From Bilamarchaeum sp040758595 (GTDB lineage Archaea; Micrarchaeota; Micrarchaeia; Anstonellales; Bilamarchaeaceae), in the NCBI GenBank assembly GCA_040758595.1, contig JBFLVJ010000004.1, forward strand, positions 1 through 64,000: a stretch of DNA of 64,000 nt. The letters run 5' to 3'. The notes under the pieces are model-generated. The model did no database searches. It was not told the origin of the DNA and saw only the letters and a program-made list of their open reading frames with translations. Below are positions 39,855 to 48,449 of the stretch, piece after piece (positions within the stretch are counted from its first letter, which is position 1; each line of letters starts with the position of its first letter). The position numbers and the translations under genes were made by a program.

Positions 39855-40196
39855 ATGGTCCTAGACATCTTGGATGACGGAAGCAAGGAGCGCATCATCC
39901 ACATCTGGAAGGCCATGTCGGACATCGACAAGGGCCACTTCATCAACCAGGTGGCGCTCGCCCTCAGCGTCTGGGGCAGCGACGAGAGGGGCAAGAGGCT
40001 TGTCGTAGATGTCTTGAGCCTCATGACCCTGAACGGCACCAGTACGCTCGCCGATTTCGGCCTCTACGTGGAGAAGGCGGCCAAGCTCAAGAGCGCCTCT
40101 TCCATGTCTGAGAAGGTCAAGCGCGCGGCCGTGGTACTGGAGGGCTACCGGGTGAAGAACGCCCTGCCTTCCGAGCCGCACAAGGAACTGTTCTGA
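39855..40196 (+). CDS. Unknown small helical protein
   Basis: 113 residues with no recognised family. Helical segments IIHIWKAMSDIDKGHFINQVALALSVWG and GKRLVVDVLSLMTLNGTSTLADFGLYVEKAAKL dominate. It starts 3 nt after the previous gene and ends 14 nt before pus10, so all three are likely co-transcribed. Confidence 0.55.
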   Translation: MVLDILDDGSKERIIHIWKAMSDIDKGHFINQVALALSVWGSDERGKRLVVDVLSLMTLNGTSTLADFGLYVEKAAKLKSASSMSEKVKRAAVVLEGYRVKNALPSEPHKELF

Positions 40197-40210
40197 TTCC
40201 GGGTTTTTCT

Positions 40211-41323
40211 ATGCAGCTATGCAGCATATGCAATTCGGCCAATGGCAACCGTTTCCATGAAGGCCAGTGCCACATATGCGGCGGGGCGGCATTGAAGACC
40301 GACTCCATGCTTGAGGAAGCGAAGGCCCTTCTGGCCAAAGAGCAAGCCAAGAGCTTCTCGATCTCCACCCTCATCCCGAAAGACTGGCTATCGCGCGAGG
40401 AGAAGGCATGGGACGTGGCACTCGCAGATGCCGAGAGCGTGAAGAACCTGCTCAACAAGAGATTATCCTCCGCGCTGGTGAAATCGGTCAAGGCCGAGTA
40501 CGTCCCGCAAGGCGATTGCCGCGTGATATTCGACTACAAGAAAGGGACGGTATCTATAGAGCGCAGCCCGCTCTTCATCTTCGGCAGATATCTCAAGCAT
40601 GCCGCCGGCCTCTCCCAGAGCAGGTGGATATGCATCGCCTGCAAGGGCAAAGGCTGCAAGAAATGCGATAACAAAGGCAGGTTCTACGAGTCGGTGGAGG
40701 AGCGCATCGGAGAGCCGGTCAAGAAGGCGACCGGCGCCGAAGACTATGTGATGCACGCCTCGGGCCGCGAGGATGTGGATGCGACCAATAGCGCAGGCAG
40801 GCCTTTCGTACTGGAACTCAAAGCGCCGAAGGACCGCGAGCCGGACCTATCGGCCGTGGCTGAGGCCATCGCTTCCACGAACGAGGTCTCGGTGCGCGAC
40901 CTGCGCATAGTCCCGCCCTCCTTCAGCGAGCTGGTGACCGAATCCCATTTCGACAAGAGCTACAAGGCCGAGAGCGAATTCGAGAATGAGCTCGATGAGG
41001 AGGCAGTCGTCAAAATCCTCTCGCTCAACGGGAAGACGCTCCTCCAGAAGACGCCAACCCGCGTGGCCCACAGGAGGGCGGACCTGGTGAGGCATCGGAA
41101 ATTAAAGTCAATCGAAGTAGCATTCCCCGAGACCGGGAACCGGAGACTGGCGACCATTTTCATCAAGGCCGAAGCCGGCACATATATCAAAGAGCTGATT
41201 TCCGGAGACAACGGCAGGACCAACCCCAGCATAACCGGCCTCCTGGGCTTCAAGGCGGTGTGCAAGAAGCTCGACGTATCCGAGATAGATGACCGGTACC
41301 TGGATTTCATCATCGGTTCATGA
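40211..41323 (+). CDS. pus10: tRNA pseudouridine(54/55) synthase Pus10
   Basis: Makes pseudouridine 54 and 55 in the T loop of archaeal tRNAs. The N-terminal THUMP-like domain has zinc pairs C4/C7 and C20/C23, with a further CxxC pair near residues 141-152. The catalytic domain has HASGREDVDATNSAGRPF with the expected aspartate at D188 or D190, and KAEAGTYIKELISGDNGRTNPSITGLLG. A heptamer-encoded PETGNRR loop lies just before this last block. Length of 370 residues is normal. Confidence 0.93.
   Translation: MQLCSICNSANGNRFHEGQCHICGGAALKTDSMLEEAKALLAKEQAKSFSISTLIPKDWLSREEKAWDVALADAESVKNLLNKRLSSALVKSVKAEYVPQGDCRVIFDYKKGTVSIERSPLFIFGRYLKHAAGLSQSRWICIACKGKGCKKCDNKGRFYESVEERIGEPVKKATGAEDYVMHASGREDVDATNSAGRPFVLELKAPKDREPDLSAVAEAIASTNEVSVRDLRIVPPSFSELVTESHFDKSYKAESEFENELDEEAVVKILSLNGKTLLQKTPTRVAHRRADLVRHRKLKSIEVAFPETGNRRLATIFIKAEAGTYIKELISGDNGRTNPSITGLLGFKAVCKKLDVSEIDDRYLDFIIGS
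41129..41156. repeat. Heptamer tandem repeat inside pus10
   Basis: Four in-register units: GAGACCG, GGAACCG, GAGACTG, GCGACCA. They encode a turn between two strands of the catalytic domain. Confidence 0.65.
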
Positions 41324-41327
41324 TCAG

Positions 41328-42002
41328 TTAAGGCGCCCCGTACTTCTTCATGTATTCCAGGTACTTCTGGTATGTATTCTCCTTGACATAGACCTTGCCG
41401 TCATCCAGCTTCCTCTCCTTGAGGTGGTTGAAGGCCATGTTTATGTCGATTATCGAATGCACCGGCACTCCTGTCTCTTCCGTGAATTCCTGGATGGCGC
41501 TATCCTTCTTGCCCCGCTCTTTCCTGTCCACGGCGATGACGATGCCGACGACCTCTGCCTTCAAGGTCTTCTGGAGCTTCTCTATGGCCTCCACCTTGGT
41601 GCCGCCGGTCGTGAGCACGTCATCGACCAGGACTATCTTCTTGCCGAAGTCCAGCCCCTGGCTGCCCACGAACACGCTGTTGGCGTCCGCCCCGTGGAGC
41701 TTCATCTCCTTGCGGTCGAAGAGCCATCTCTTGTCGATGCCATGGAGGTACTTGAGCTCGATGGCCGCGCTGATGGCGAGCGGGATGCCCTTGTAGGCCG
41801 GGCCGAATATGACGTCGAACTTGTCGCCGAAGCACTCATGTATCCTGGAGGCGTAGAACCTGCCCAGGTCCGCTATCGCCGAGCCGCCGGAGATGACACC
41901 CAAATCCACGAAATAGGGCGAGATCCTCCCGCTCTTCAAGGTGAACTCCCCGAAACGCATAGCTTCGTTCTTCGCCAGGAATTCGATGAATGAGATGTTC
42001 AA
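41328..42002 (-). CDS. pyrE: Orotate phosphoribosyltransferase
   Basis: Forms OMP from orotate and PRPP in pyrimidine synthesis. VLVDDVLTTGGTK is the PRPP-binding loop, VDLGVISGG and FGPAYKGIPLA are OPRT motifs, and the 224-residue length is usual. A TTG start is supported by GGTG-N5-TTG. A TATA-like ACATATATAG lies near 42036. One operator-like palindrome copy (42064-42105) sits upstream, between this gene and the AT-rich regulator gene. Confidence 0.92.
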   Translation of the reverse strand: MNISFIEFLAKNEAMRFGEFTLKSGRISPYFVDLGVISGGSAIADLGRFYASRIHECFGDKFDVIFGPAYKGIPLAISAAIELKYLHGIDKRWLFDRKEMKLHGADANSVFVGSQGLDFGKKIVLVDDVLTTGGTKVEAIEKLQKTLKAEVVGIVIAVDRKERGKKDSAIQEFTEETGVPVHSIIDINMAFNHLKERKLDDGKVYVKENTYQKYLEYMKKYGAP

Positions 42003-42063
42003 AAGACCACCGGAGCGATTGCGAGGGCAAGCTATATATGTATTCGTGTCAGTCGTCTAATCT

Positions 42064-42105
42064 ATTGTTTAATCATATACTTTCTATAATTTACAATTTA
42101 ACGAT
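42064..42105. promoter_or_regulatory. 3' copy of operator-like palindrome beside AlbA-type gene
   Basis: ATTGTTTAAT (42064-42073) and ATTTAACGAT (42096-42105) are inverted arms with the same 32-nt offset as the copy at 43500-43541. The two copies look like imperfect direct repeats about 1.4 kb apart, flanking the gene. Confidence 0.6.
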
Positions 42106-42126
42106 TTTTATCGACGAAGAAATATT

Positions 42127-43494
42127 CTACCAGATGTTCTTTACAGTATATGTACTTTTCCTAGCGAATCCAGTGTGTTCTAATAGGCCAGCGTCTACCA
42201 GGTTATTTAGCATTTTTAATGCTGTCACTCTGGACACATTCAGGAGCGTCATTACCTGCGTGGTCGTTATTGTTTTTCTCTTAGACAGTATGCTCAGAAG
42301 CCTATTATATCGTGCTTCTCTTGCCCGAGCGGCCGAAAGATAGATCCTTGCATAAAAGACTGATGGGGTATCCCCAATCAACTTGAACTCAGGAGCCGTC
42401 TTTCCAAGCAATCGCATCTCCTCCTTTATCTTCCATATCCCCTCCCCTCTGCCTTCATATAGCTGAGCTGGTGCTAGAAAATTGTATAGTCCTTCATTGG
42501 GATGATAATGCCCATGCATGGATTGTATGTCCGTCCACATCCTCTGCGTAAGCACTGCCGGGTTTGATACGTCGAAACAATCGTCATATATGCGAACGCG
42601 GATATGCTCGGTGCTCTGGTAGTTGCGATGGGCGACCGCATTCGTTATCGCCTCACGTATTACCTCGATGGGGATGGGGCTCTTTTCAATCATTCTGGCT
42701 CCTTGGTACTGCCTTACGACAGGTAGATTCTGTGAAACAAGATTAACGGCTTCTTCGATTAGCTTATGTGCTGGAAGGGATATGGCAATCGGCTTACCCA
42801 CAGCTAAAGGCGGCGCGCCAATCGGGTTGGCATACTTTTGTATCTCTATAAACGCACCTTCGATAAAGTCATCCGGCTTTTTAGCTAATACAATGACCCC
42901 CCGGATGTTTATGGAACCATTTGCGTCTTTGATCGAATCTATGATGGTCTGTCTCTGTTTGCCCTTTGCTTTGGTGTAAAATTCTAGTTCATCGGTATCC
43001 AGATCATTGACTGTAGCAGTCGTCGGCGTCCCCTCGGCATTAACGGTTCCATACCGGAGATGGTATGCTCGTACTTCCTCCGGAGACAGCTGCCTTTTCT
43101 GGTCCCCGTCACGGTCGTAATAGATATTCTTATAGGAACAGGGACGGAGCTTATCCAAGTCTCTGACTAAGATGAGTGCAACGTGATTGTTACCCATTTC
43201 GAAAACCTTGCTTTCAGACCACGGTTGGGGTCGTATGTCTTTTTTAGCATTTGCAAACTCTTTCTGGAATTCTTCCGGATCTATCCCGGTTATCTCAAAA
43301 CCATGTCTGGAATCGCTCTGCCCAACGAGTATGATGCCTCCATTCTTCGTCGCTAGGCATGCAATTTTCTCTCCAATGCTATCCTGAGTCCCTCTGGTGC
43401 GATCGAAGTTTTCATCCTCTGCTCTCTTCAGCAACTCCCGTAGATCTTCTTGGGTAATCTCTGAGAGTCTCTTCCAGCGTTGGAGGACGTTCAT
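42127..43494 (-). CDS. AlbA_2/Schlafen-type ATP-binding transcriptional regulator
   Basis: About 455 residues. The N-terminal AlbA_2 (Schlafen-like) domain has EKIACLATKNGGIILVGQSDS and DKLRPCSYKNIYYDRDG. The middle is an ATPase-like fold with EAITNAVAHRNYQSTEHIRVRIYDD, as in RecG-C-terminal/HATPase_c_4 proteins. The C-terminus is a winged helix (TTTQVMTLLNVSRVTALKMLNNLVDAGLLEHTG). DNA is visibly more AT-rich than neighbours and codon use differs, suggesting transfer. A TATA box at 43516-43525 places a leaderless start at ATG 43494. Palindromic operators lie at both ends of the gene, so autoregulation is likely. Confidence 0.8.
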   Translation of the reverse strand: MNVLQRWKRLSEITQEDLRELLKRAEDENFDRTRGTQDSIGEKIACLATKNGGIILVGQSDSRHGFEITGIDPEEFQKEFANAKKDIRPQPWSESKVFEMGNNHVALILVRDLDKLRPCSYKNIYYDRDGDQKRQLSPEEVRAYHLRYGTVNAEGTPTTATVNDLDTDELEFYTKAKGKQRQTIIDSIKDANGSINIRGVIVLAKKPDDFIEGAFIEIQKYANPIGAPPLAVGKPIAISLPAHKLIEEAVNLVSQNLPVVRQYQGARMIEKSPIPIEVIREAITNAVAHRNYQSTEHIRVRIYDDCFDVSNPAVLTQRMWTDIQSMHGHYHPNEGLYNFLAPAQLYEGRGEGIWKIKEEMRLLGKTAPEFKLIGDTPSVFYARIYLSAARAREARYNRLLSILSKRKTITTTQVMTLLNVSRVTALKMLNNLVDAGLLEHTGFARKSTYTVKNIW

Positions 43495-43499
43495 GCATA

Positions 43500-43541
43500 A
43501 TTGTTTAATTGTAAAGTTTATATAGTTTACTATTAAACGAT
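43500..43541. promoter_or_regulatory. Palindromic operator centred on TATA box
   Basis: Arms ATTGTTTAAT (43500-43509) and ATTAAACGAT (43532-43541), with inner arms GTAAA (43511-43515) and TTTAC (43526-43530). All are centred at 43520.5, the middle of the minus-strand TATA box CTATATAAAC. A bound dimer would block TBP. Confidence 0.65.
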
Positions 43542-43546
43542 TGTTC

Positions 43547-44311
43547 CTACCTGCCCTTGGCGCCTTCACGGACAGCCTTGACCATGTCCTTTATCTTGGA
43601 GACCGAGCTCTCCTTCTCGAAAGCGGTCCCGACCTGGATTATGTCTGCCCCTGCCTTGATGACGTCCTTAGCCTGCGCCGGGGTCCGTATCCCGCCAGCC
43701 GCGATATAGGGTATCGATATTGACGAGCGCACCGCCTTGACCATGTCGAGCGGGATGTGCCCGCTCTCGGGGTTGCTTCCCGCATCGGTGATGAAGAACC
43801 TGAAGCCCATGCATTCAGCCGCCATGCCGAACGCGGCCGCTATCTTCGGCTTGTTCCTGGGGATCCTCTTGGCATCCCCGACCCAGCCGACGGTCCCTCC
43901 TGGCTCCACCACCACGTATGCCACGGGCAGCGGCTCGATGCCGGAGTATTTGACCACCGGGGCCGCGAGCATCTGCGCCTCGCTTATCCAGTAGGTATTC
44001 CTGGAGTTGAGCATGGACATGAAATAGACCGCATCTGCGTATTTGGTTATGGTCCCGATGTTCCCGGGGAAGAGCACCACGGGCCTGGAGACGTTCTCCT
44101 TTATCTCCTTGGCGACCACGTCCAGGGTCTCTCCCTGCACTCCGGTGCTGCCGCCTATCAATATGATGTCTGCCCCGCCCTCGTCAGCGTTCTTGGCGGT
44201 CTTGACCGCGTCCTTGGGGGACTTGTAATCCATCGGGTCTATAAGCGCGAAGAGGAGACCTTTCTTGGAGGCCAGCTCCTCATGGATGTACCTTTCTATC
44301 TTCCCTTCCAT
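43547..44311 (-). CDS. Geranylgeranylglyceryl phosphate synthase
   Basis: Forms the first ether bond of archaeal lipids, joining geranylgeranyl diphosphate to glycerol-1-phosphate. A TIM barrel of 254 residues: FALIDPMDY, ILIGGSTGVQGETL, VLFPGNIGTITKYADAVYFMSMLNS, and the phosphate-binding GGIRTPAQAKDVIKAGADIIQVG. It follows the geranylgeranyl reductase gene by 11 nt, and the pair forms an ether-lipid unit. The AlbA-type gene begins just downstream on the same strand but has its own promoter. Confidence 0.95.
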   Translation of the reverse strand: MEGKIERYIHEELASKKGLLFALIDPMDYKSPKDAVKTAKNADEGGADIILIGGSTGVQGETLDVVAKEIKENVSRPVVLFPGNIGTITKYADAVYFMSMLNSRNTYWISEAQMLAAPVVKYSGIEPLPVAYVVVEPGGTVGWVGDAKRIPRNKPKIAAAFGMAAECMGFRFFITDAGSNPESGHIPLDMVKAVRSSISIPYIAAGGIRTPAQAKDVIKAGADIIQVGTAFEKESSVSKIKDMVKAVREGAKGR

Positions 44312-44322
44312 AAATGCACCTC

Positions 44323-45390
44323 CTAACCGATGACGTTCCTGAAAATGTGCGCGAGGAGCTGCGGACGCAGCATCCTGGTCGGCCTGTCCATGTGGCCATG
44401 GCCCGACAGATAAGCATCGATATTCAGCTTCTTAAACGTTCTCCCGAGCGACGAGAGGGACCGGTCTGTGGCGCCGGAGAAGAATCTGCGTATGGCAGCG
44501 TGCATGGCGAGATCCGGGCCGAACCGCGCCTTCCATTCCATCTCATATCTGAGCGGATCCGTGGCGAACCTGCCAGCCAGAGCGGCGCAGTTCCCCCCGA
44601 AGATGACCCCTCCGCCGGTGGTCGCCTTGACCTGCCCTGCGGCATCCCCGGCTAAGAGCACGTTATACCCATCCTTCCTCATGGCGCTGATCCCGCGCAT
44701 GCGCAGCGGTATGATCGCTCCCCGCGGCTTCACGTCTGTCGGCATGCCCTTCTGCCGGAGGAGCGCCCTCCACGCCCCACCCACATGCCCGGGCATCTCG
44801 ACCCCCACTCCGAACTCCGCGTTCCTATCATCGTGCGGGATTATCCAGCCGAAGAAGCCTGGGAAGAGGGAATTGGAGAGGAACACCTCCACCATGTCGG
44901 GCTCTTCGCTCTTGTAGGGGACATTGGCCTGAAGGGTGGACGCGAACCTGCGTATGGCCGGGAACTTGAACCTGAGCGCGACCGAAGAGAGCGGTCCGTC
45001 CGCCCCGATTATGTTTTTCGAGCGGAAATCCCCGTCAACCCGTTCGCCGTACCTGTATTCCGCGCCTTCGTTTTGTGCCCTGGCGGCCAGCTCCTGATCC
45101 ATCGCTGCACGGTCGCATAAATATCCGACCGGCTCTTTCCGCCTGACCGTGAAGCTCTGGCCGGGCATATGGATATGCGCTCCCCTGATGGGCGCTATCG
45201 CCAGCTTCTGCCAGCTCATATATGATGACAAGGATTCGAGCCCGTCGACCGAAAAGAGGCCGGAGCAGTTCTCCGGTATGCCTGAGACCGGGTGCTCCTC
45301 GGAGACCACCACATCGTGGCCGCTGCGCAGGGCGCTGATGGCGGCTATCGAGCCTGCCGGCCCGCCTCCTACGACGTGGAGCTTTGCCAT
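44323..45390 (-). CDS. Digeranylgeranylglycerophospholipid reductase (geranylgeranyl reductase family)
   Basis: A FAD enzyme that saturates isoprenoid chains of archaeal lipids. VVGGGPAGSIAAISAL is the FAD loop, GIPENCSGLFS has the family cysteine near the flavin, NIIGADGPLS is the second FAD motif and LLAGDAAGQVKATTGGGVIFG the third. Length of 355 residues is slightly short for the family. It lies directly upstream of the GGGP synthase gene. It could instead act on free geranylgeranyl groups. Confidence 0.9.
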   Translation of the reverse strand: MAKLHVVGGGPAGSIAAISALRSGHDVVVSEEHPVSGIPENCSGLFSVDGLESLSSYMSWQKLAIAPIRGAHIHMPGQSFTVRRKEPVGYLCDRAAMDQELAARAQNEGAEYRYGERVDGDFRSKNIIGADGPLSSVALRFKFPAIRRFASTLQANVPYKSEEPDMVEVFLSNSLFPGFFGWIIPHDDRNAEFGVGVEMPGHVGGAWRALLRQKGMPTDVKPRGAIIPLRMRGISAMRKDGYNVLLAGDAAGQVKATTGGGVIFGGNCAALAGRFATDPLRYEMEWKARFGPDLAMHAAIRRFFSGATDRSLSSLGRTFKKLNIDAYLSGHGHMDRPTRMLRPQLLAHIFRNVIG

Positions 45391-45441
45391 GGAGAGCGTT
45401 TGCAGGAAAGCTTTTTTAAATGGCGGAAGGGAAGGGAGCCC

Positions 45442-45795
45442 ATGAAGGGAAAGGGGAGGCGCCCTATGGAATATCTGTTCGTGCTCATGCTTGTGGTAGG
45501 TGCATTGGGAGTCCAGCTGGCTAACGGATGGCTATCCAAGAACGAGTTCGATCTCGCGAATTTCGCCATGATGGTGCCCCTGATACTCTTCGCCCAGTAT
45601 TTCATAGCCTGGGGCTACCATGACGGCACATCCCAGAGCGGTTTCATCACGACGCATATCATATGGACAGGAGTGCTGATCGCCGCAACCCTGGCCATCA
45701 ACTACATCATCTTCCAGTCGATGCCGAACCCGACGAACCTCTTCGCCCTGCTCTTGGCGGGCGCCGCGGCCGTGATAGCGGTCATGGGGAAGTGA
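45442..45795 (+). CDS. Small four-helix membrane protein
   Basis: About 117 residues with four hydrophobic helices: LFVLMLVVGALGVQLANGW, FAMMVPLILFAQYFIAWGY, THIIWTGVLIAATLAINYIIF and LFALLLAGAAAVIAVMG. Size and layout recall half-size drug/metabolite or SMR-type transporters, but I see no diagnostic motif. TTTTTTAAAT about 28 nt upstream supports a leaderless ATG at 45442; MEYLF at 45466 is possible. It is 4 nt from the amidohydrolase gene and may move its substrate. Confidence 0.65.
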   Translation: MKGKGRRPMEYLFVLMLVVGALGVQLANGWLSKNEFDLANFAMMVPLILFAQYFIAWGYHDGTSQSGFITTHIIWTGVLIAATLAINYIIFQSMPNPTNLFALLLAGAAAVIAVMGK

Positions 45796-45799
45796 TGAT

Positions 45800-47095
45800 A
45801 TGTACGAGGTCTTCGGAAAGCTGGCGGCACTCCCAGGCGGGGTGAAAAAAGGCGTCTCGCTAGCCGTAGATGGCGACCGGATAGCAGACATCGGCCCCAC
45901 CAGGGAGATGCGGAAGAAGCACAAGTTCGACGACAGCCTGGGCTCGGAATCCTCGCTCATCTGCCCTGGGTTCGTCGACACCCACATGCACAGCTTCCAG
46001 ATAGCGACCCGCGGCCTCACGTCGGACAAGAGCCTCCTGGATTGGCTGAAGAGATACATCTGGAGATGGGAGGGGATGATGGATCGCGAGCAGGCCAGAG
46101 CATGCGCAGAGCTCGCTTACATGGAGCTGCTCAAATCCGGCGTCACCACATTCGTGGACTACACCTCGGTCCGCCACACCGAAGAAGCGTTCAAGGCCGC
46201 AAAGCGGTTCGGCATGCGCGGCAATATCGGAAAGACGCTAATGGACAGGGCATCCCCAAAAAGCCTCCAGGAGAGCACCGACAAGTCCCTGAAGGACACG
46301 GAATCACTCATCAGGAAGTGGCATGGCAAAGAGGGCGGCCGCCTCAGGTACAACATCACCCCCAGGTTCGGCATCACATGCACCGACGAGCTGCTCGAAG
46401 GATGCCGGGAGCTGATGGACAGGTACGATGTCCTTTTAACAACCCATGCCAGCGAAAGCAGGTCCGAAGTCCACGCAGACAGGAAGAACTACGGCACCTC
46501 GTCAATCAGGCATCTCAACAAGCTCGGCCTCCTGGGCAGGCGAACCATCCTGGCCCACTGCGTCTGGCTGAGCGAACCTGAACTGAAGCTCCTCGCCAGG
46601 ACCGGCACAAGCGTCTCCCACTGCCCGGGCTCGAACATGATGCTGGCCAGCGGCGCAGCGAGGGTCGGCGACATGCTCAAGGCAGGCATCCCCGTGGGGC
46701 TGGGCAGCGACATGGGTGCCTACTACAACATGAGCATCTTCGACCAGATGCGCCTCTCTGTGATGCTCCAGAAGGTCTCCCGCATGGACCCTGTCGCGCT
46801 GGACCATCGGAGCGCCTTCCATATGGCCACAGCTGGCGGTGCCAAGGCGCTATCGCTCGAATGCGGCTCCTTGAAGAAGGGCATGAAAGCCGATATCACA
46901 TTACTCGATGGCAGAGCAATGGCATTCGTCCCGGACAACGATGCCATCTCCCAGGTGGTCTATTGCGCAGGGCCCTCTTCGGTCGAAAGCGTCATCTGTG
47001 ACGGGCGCCCGTTGATGGAGGGCAGGCGGATGCTTGTCGCGGACGAGGAGAAGATAATCGCCCGGGCGCGAGAGTCGCTCTCTTTCCGCTCCTGA
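45800..47095 (+). CDS. Amidohydrolase, nucleobase/nucleoside-type deaminase
   Basis: A 431-residue metal-dependent hydrolase of the ATZ/TRZ-guanine deaminase group. CPGFVDTHMHSFQ carries the HxH metal pair, TTHASESRSEV and LAHCVWLSEPELKLLARTGTSVSHCPGSN the next ligands, and GLGSDMGAYYNMSIF the terminal aspartate. MTA/SAH deaminases usually have GTDGAASNN at this last site, while guanine deaminases have GTDVGGG, so the substrate is uncertain. It follows a small membrane protein by 4 nt. Confidence 0.8.
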   Translation: MYEVFGKLAALPGGVKKGVSLAVDGDRIADIGPTREMRKKHKFDDSLGSESSLICPGFVDTHMHSFQIATRGLTSDKSLLDWLKRYIWRWEGMMDREQARACAELAYMELLKSGVTTFVDYTSVRHTEEAFKAAKRFGMRGNIGKTLMDRASPKSLQESTDKSLKDTESLIRKWHGKEGGRLRYNITPRFGITCTDELLEGCRELMDRYDVLLTTHASESRSEVHADRKNYGTSSIRHLNKLGLLGRRTILAHCVWLSEPELKLLARTGTSVSHCPGSNMMLASGAARVGDMLKAGIPVGLGSDMGAYYNMSIFDQMRLSVMLQKVSRMDPVALDHRSAFHMATAGGAKALSLECGSLKKGMKADITLLDGRAMAFVPDNDAISQVVYCAGPSSVESVICDGRPLMEGRRMLVADEEKIIARARESLSFRS

Positions 47096-47243
47096 TAGAT
47101 GAGGGCAAAATGAGCGGACATCTGAAAAGCCTAGAGCGCCGGCGGAGCTTTCGACTGGCCGAGGACGACGCCATCCCAGTCGGTATGGGGAAAGGCAGCT
47201 GATGGCTTCAGGAAGTTCGGGGGCGTATGCCCGCCACTATGGG

Positions 47244-48449
47244 TCATCTCCTGCTGGTCAGGACGATTAGCGCGATTATCGCAGCCATCACGATCGGTAT
47301 GGAGCAATATCCGTCGGGCAGGGGGTCGGCAGGCGTCTCTGCCCTCCGGTCGATGCTGAACATCCTGCCTTCGTCCACATCGTTGAATGAAGCCGACACC
47401 TGGATGTCGTAGGTGAAATCCTCGCGGAAAAGCGAGTTGTTTAGCCCGTGGTATCTCCTGAGCCTCTCATAAGGCTTCAAGAGGATAACGCTCGAGCTCT
47501 CTTTTAGGTATCCTCTGGGCGCGCTGAAGGTGTAGACACCGAACTTGTATTCGGGCTCGCTGTTGGCGACCTCCACTTCCAGCGCCAGAGTGTCTACGTC
47601 CATGTCTATAGTGATGGCGACTCCCCCCGGCTCCTCGGATATCGAGCGCTCCAGCACGGTGTCGGTCACCGAGAGGGCCGCGCCTTTGGACTCCGAAACA
47701 AGGAGGTCATATGCCTGGCTGTGGTCCTTCGCGTTCTGTATGGCCAGGTGTGTGTTGTCCAGCGTGCCTGCCTGGCCTAATGTCGGATCCATAGCCAGCC
47801 ATCCATGGCCGGGCAGGTACGCTTCGGCCCATGCGTGGGGCTGCCAGCTATCATCCAGCACATACCCGTTGACATATCTGGTCTCAAGCCCCAAGGAACG
47901 CAGCATGGATATCAGCAGGTGGCTGTACTCCACGCAGACCCCTCTCCTGTCCCTGAAGACTTCCGTGGCCGGGCTCACCCTGCCCGAATAATCAAGGTCA
48001 TAGGTGATGTCCTCATGCACCCAGTTAACGATGTGCAGGATGGTATAGAGGGCCGATTCGTCATCTGAAAGAGTTTTCGCTTTGGCCGCGACCCCCTTAT
48101 CGGCCGCGATCAATCCTTCTGATGGGAGCGGGCCTCCTGGGAGCGGCAGGTCTTCTGTTATATCCGTATCATAATCCACAATGACGACCGCTTTTGCCCG
48201 GAGCAGTCCGCTACCGCTTCCGCTGCGGGATACATAGATGTTCTCCCCATCAGAGAATATGCGGGTCTCCGGCTCTGTGCTTATCGAGACCACGCGCTGG
48301 TAGCTGTCATTGACCACCAGCGCTCCGGTGAAGTTGTATGGCCCGTCGCTCGTTATCTCCCAGACCCTCTCTATCTCCAGCACAGAGCGGCCGAAGCTCA
48401 CCGCCCATGCCGAGGACAATAAAAGGAGGATGATTATGATGCCTCTCAT
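47244..48449 (-). CDS. Secreted, membrane-anchored transglutaminase-like protein
   Basis: About 401 residues. A signal peptide (MRGIIIILLLLSSAWA) leads to a beta-rich region, then the transglutaminase-like fold: the nucleophile in DRRGVCVEYSHLLISMLRSLG, histidine in WQPHAWAEAYLPGHGW and aspartate in LAMDPTLG. A final helix (IPIVMAAIIALIVLTS) anchors it before a short basic tail. Many archaeal members are proteases or cell-surface peptidases. Its ATG overlaps the purD stop as ATGA; a longer reading through 48551 has no family match. Confidence 0.8.
   Translation of the reverse strand: MRGIIIILLLLSSAWAVSFGRSVLEIERVWEITSDGPYNFTGALVVNDSYQRVVSISTEPETRIFSDGENIYVSRSGSGSGLLRAKAVVIVDYDTDITEDLPLPGGPLPSEGLIAADKGVAAKAKTLSDDESALYTILHIVNWVHEDITYDLDYSGRVSPATEVFRDRRGVCVEYSHLLISMLRSLGLETRYVNGYVLDDSWQPHAWAEAYLPGHGWLAMDPTLGQAGTLDNTHLAIQNAKDHSQAYDLLVSESKGAALSVTDTVLERSISEEPGGVAITIDMDVDTLALEVEVANSEPEYKFGVYTFSAPRGYLKESSSVILLKPYERLRRYHGLNNSLFREDFTYDIQVSASFNDVDEGRMFSIDRRAETPADPLPDGYCSIPIVMAAIIALIVLTSRR

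Noticed and set aside
47096..47243. Possible small RNA or tRNA between the amidohydrolase and transglutaminase genes
   Set aside because: No cloverleaf, no promoter-like box and no notable stems were found in this gap.
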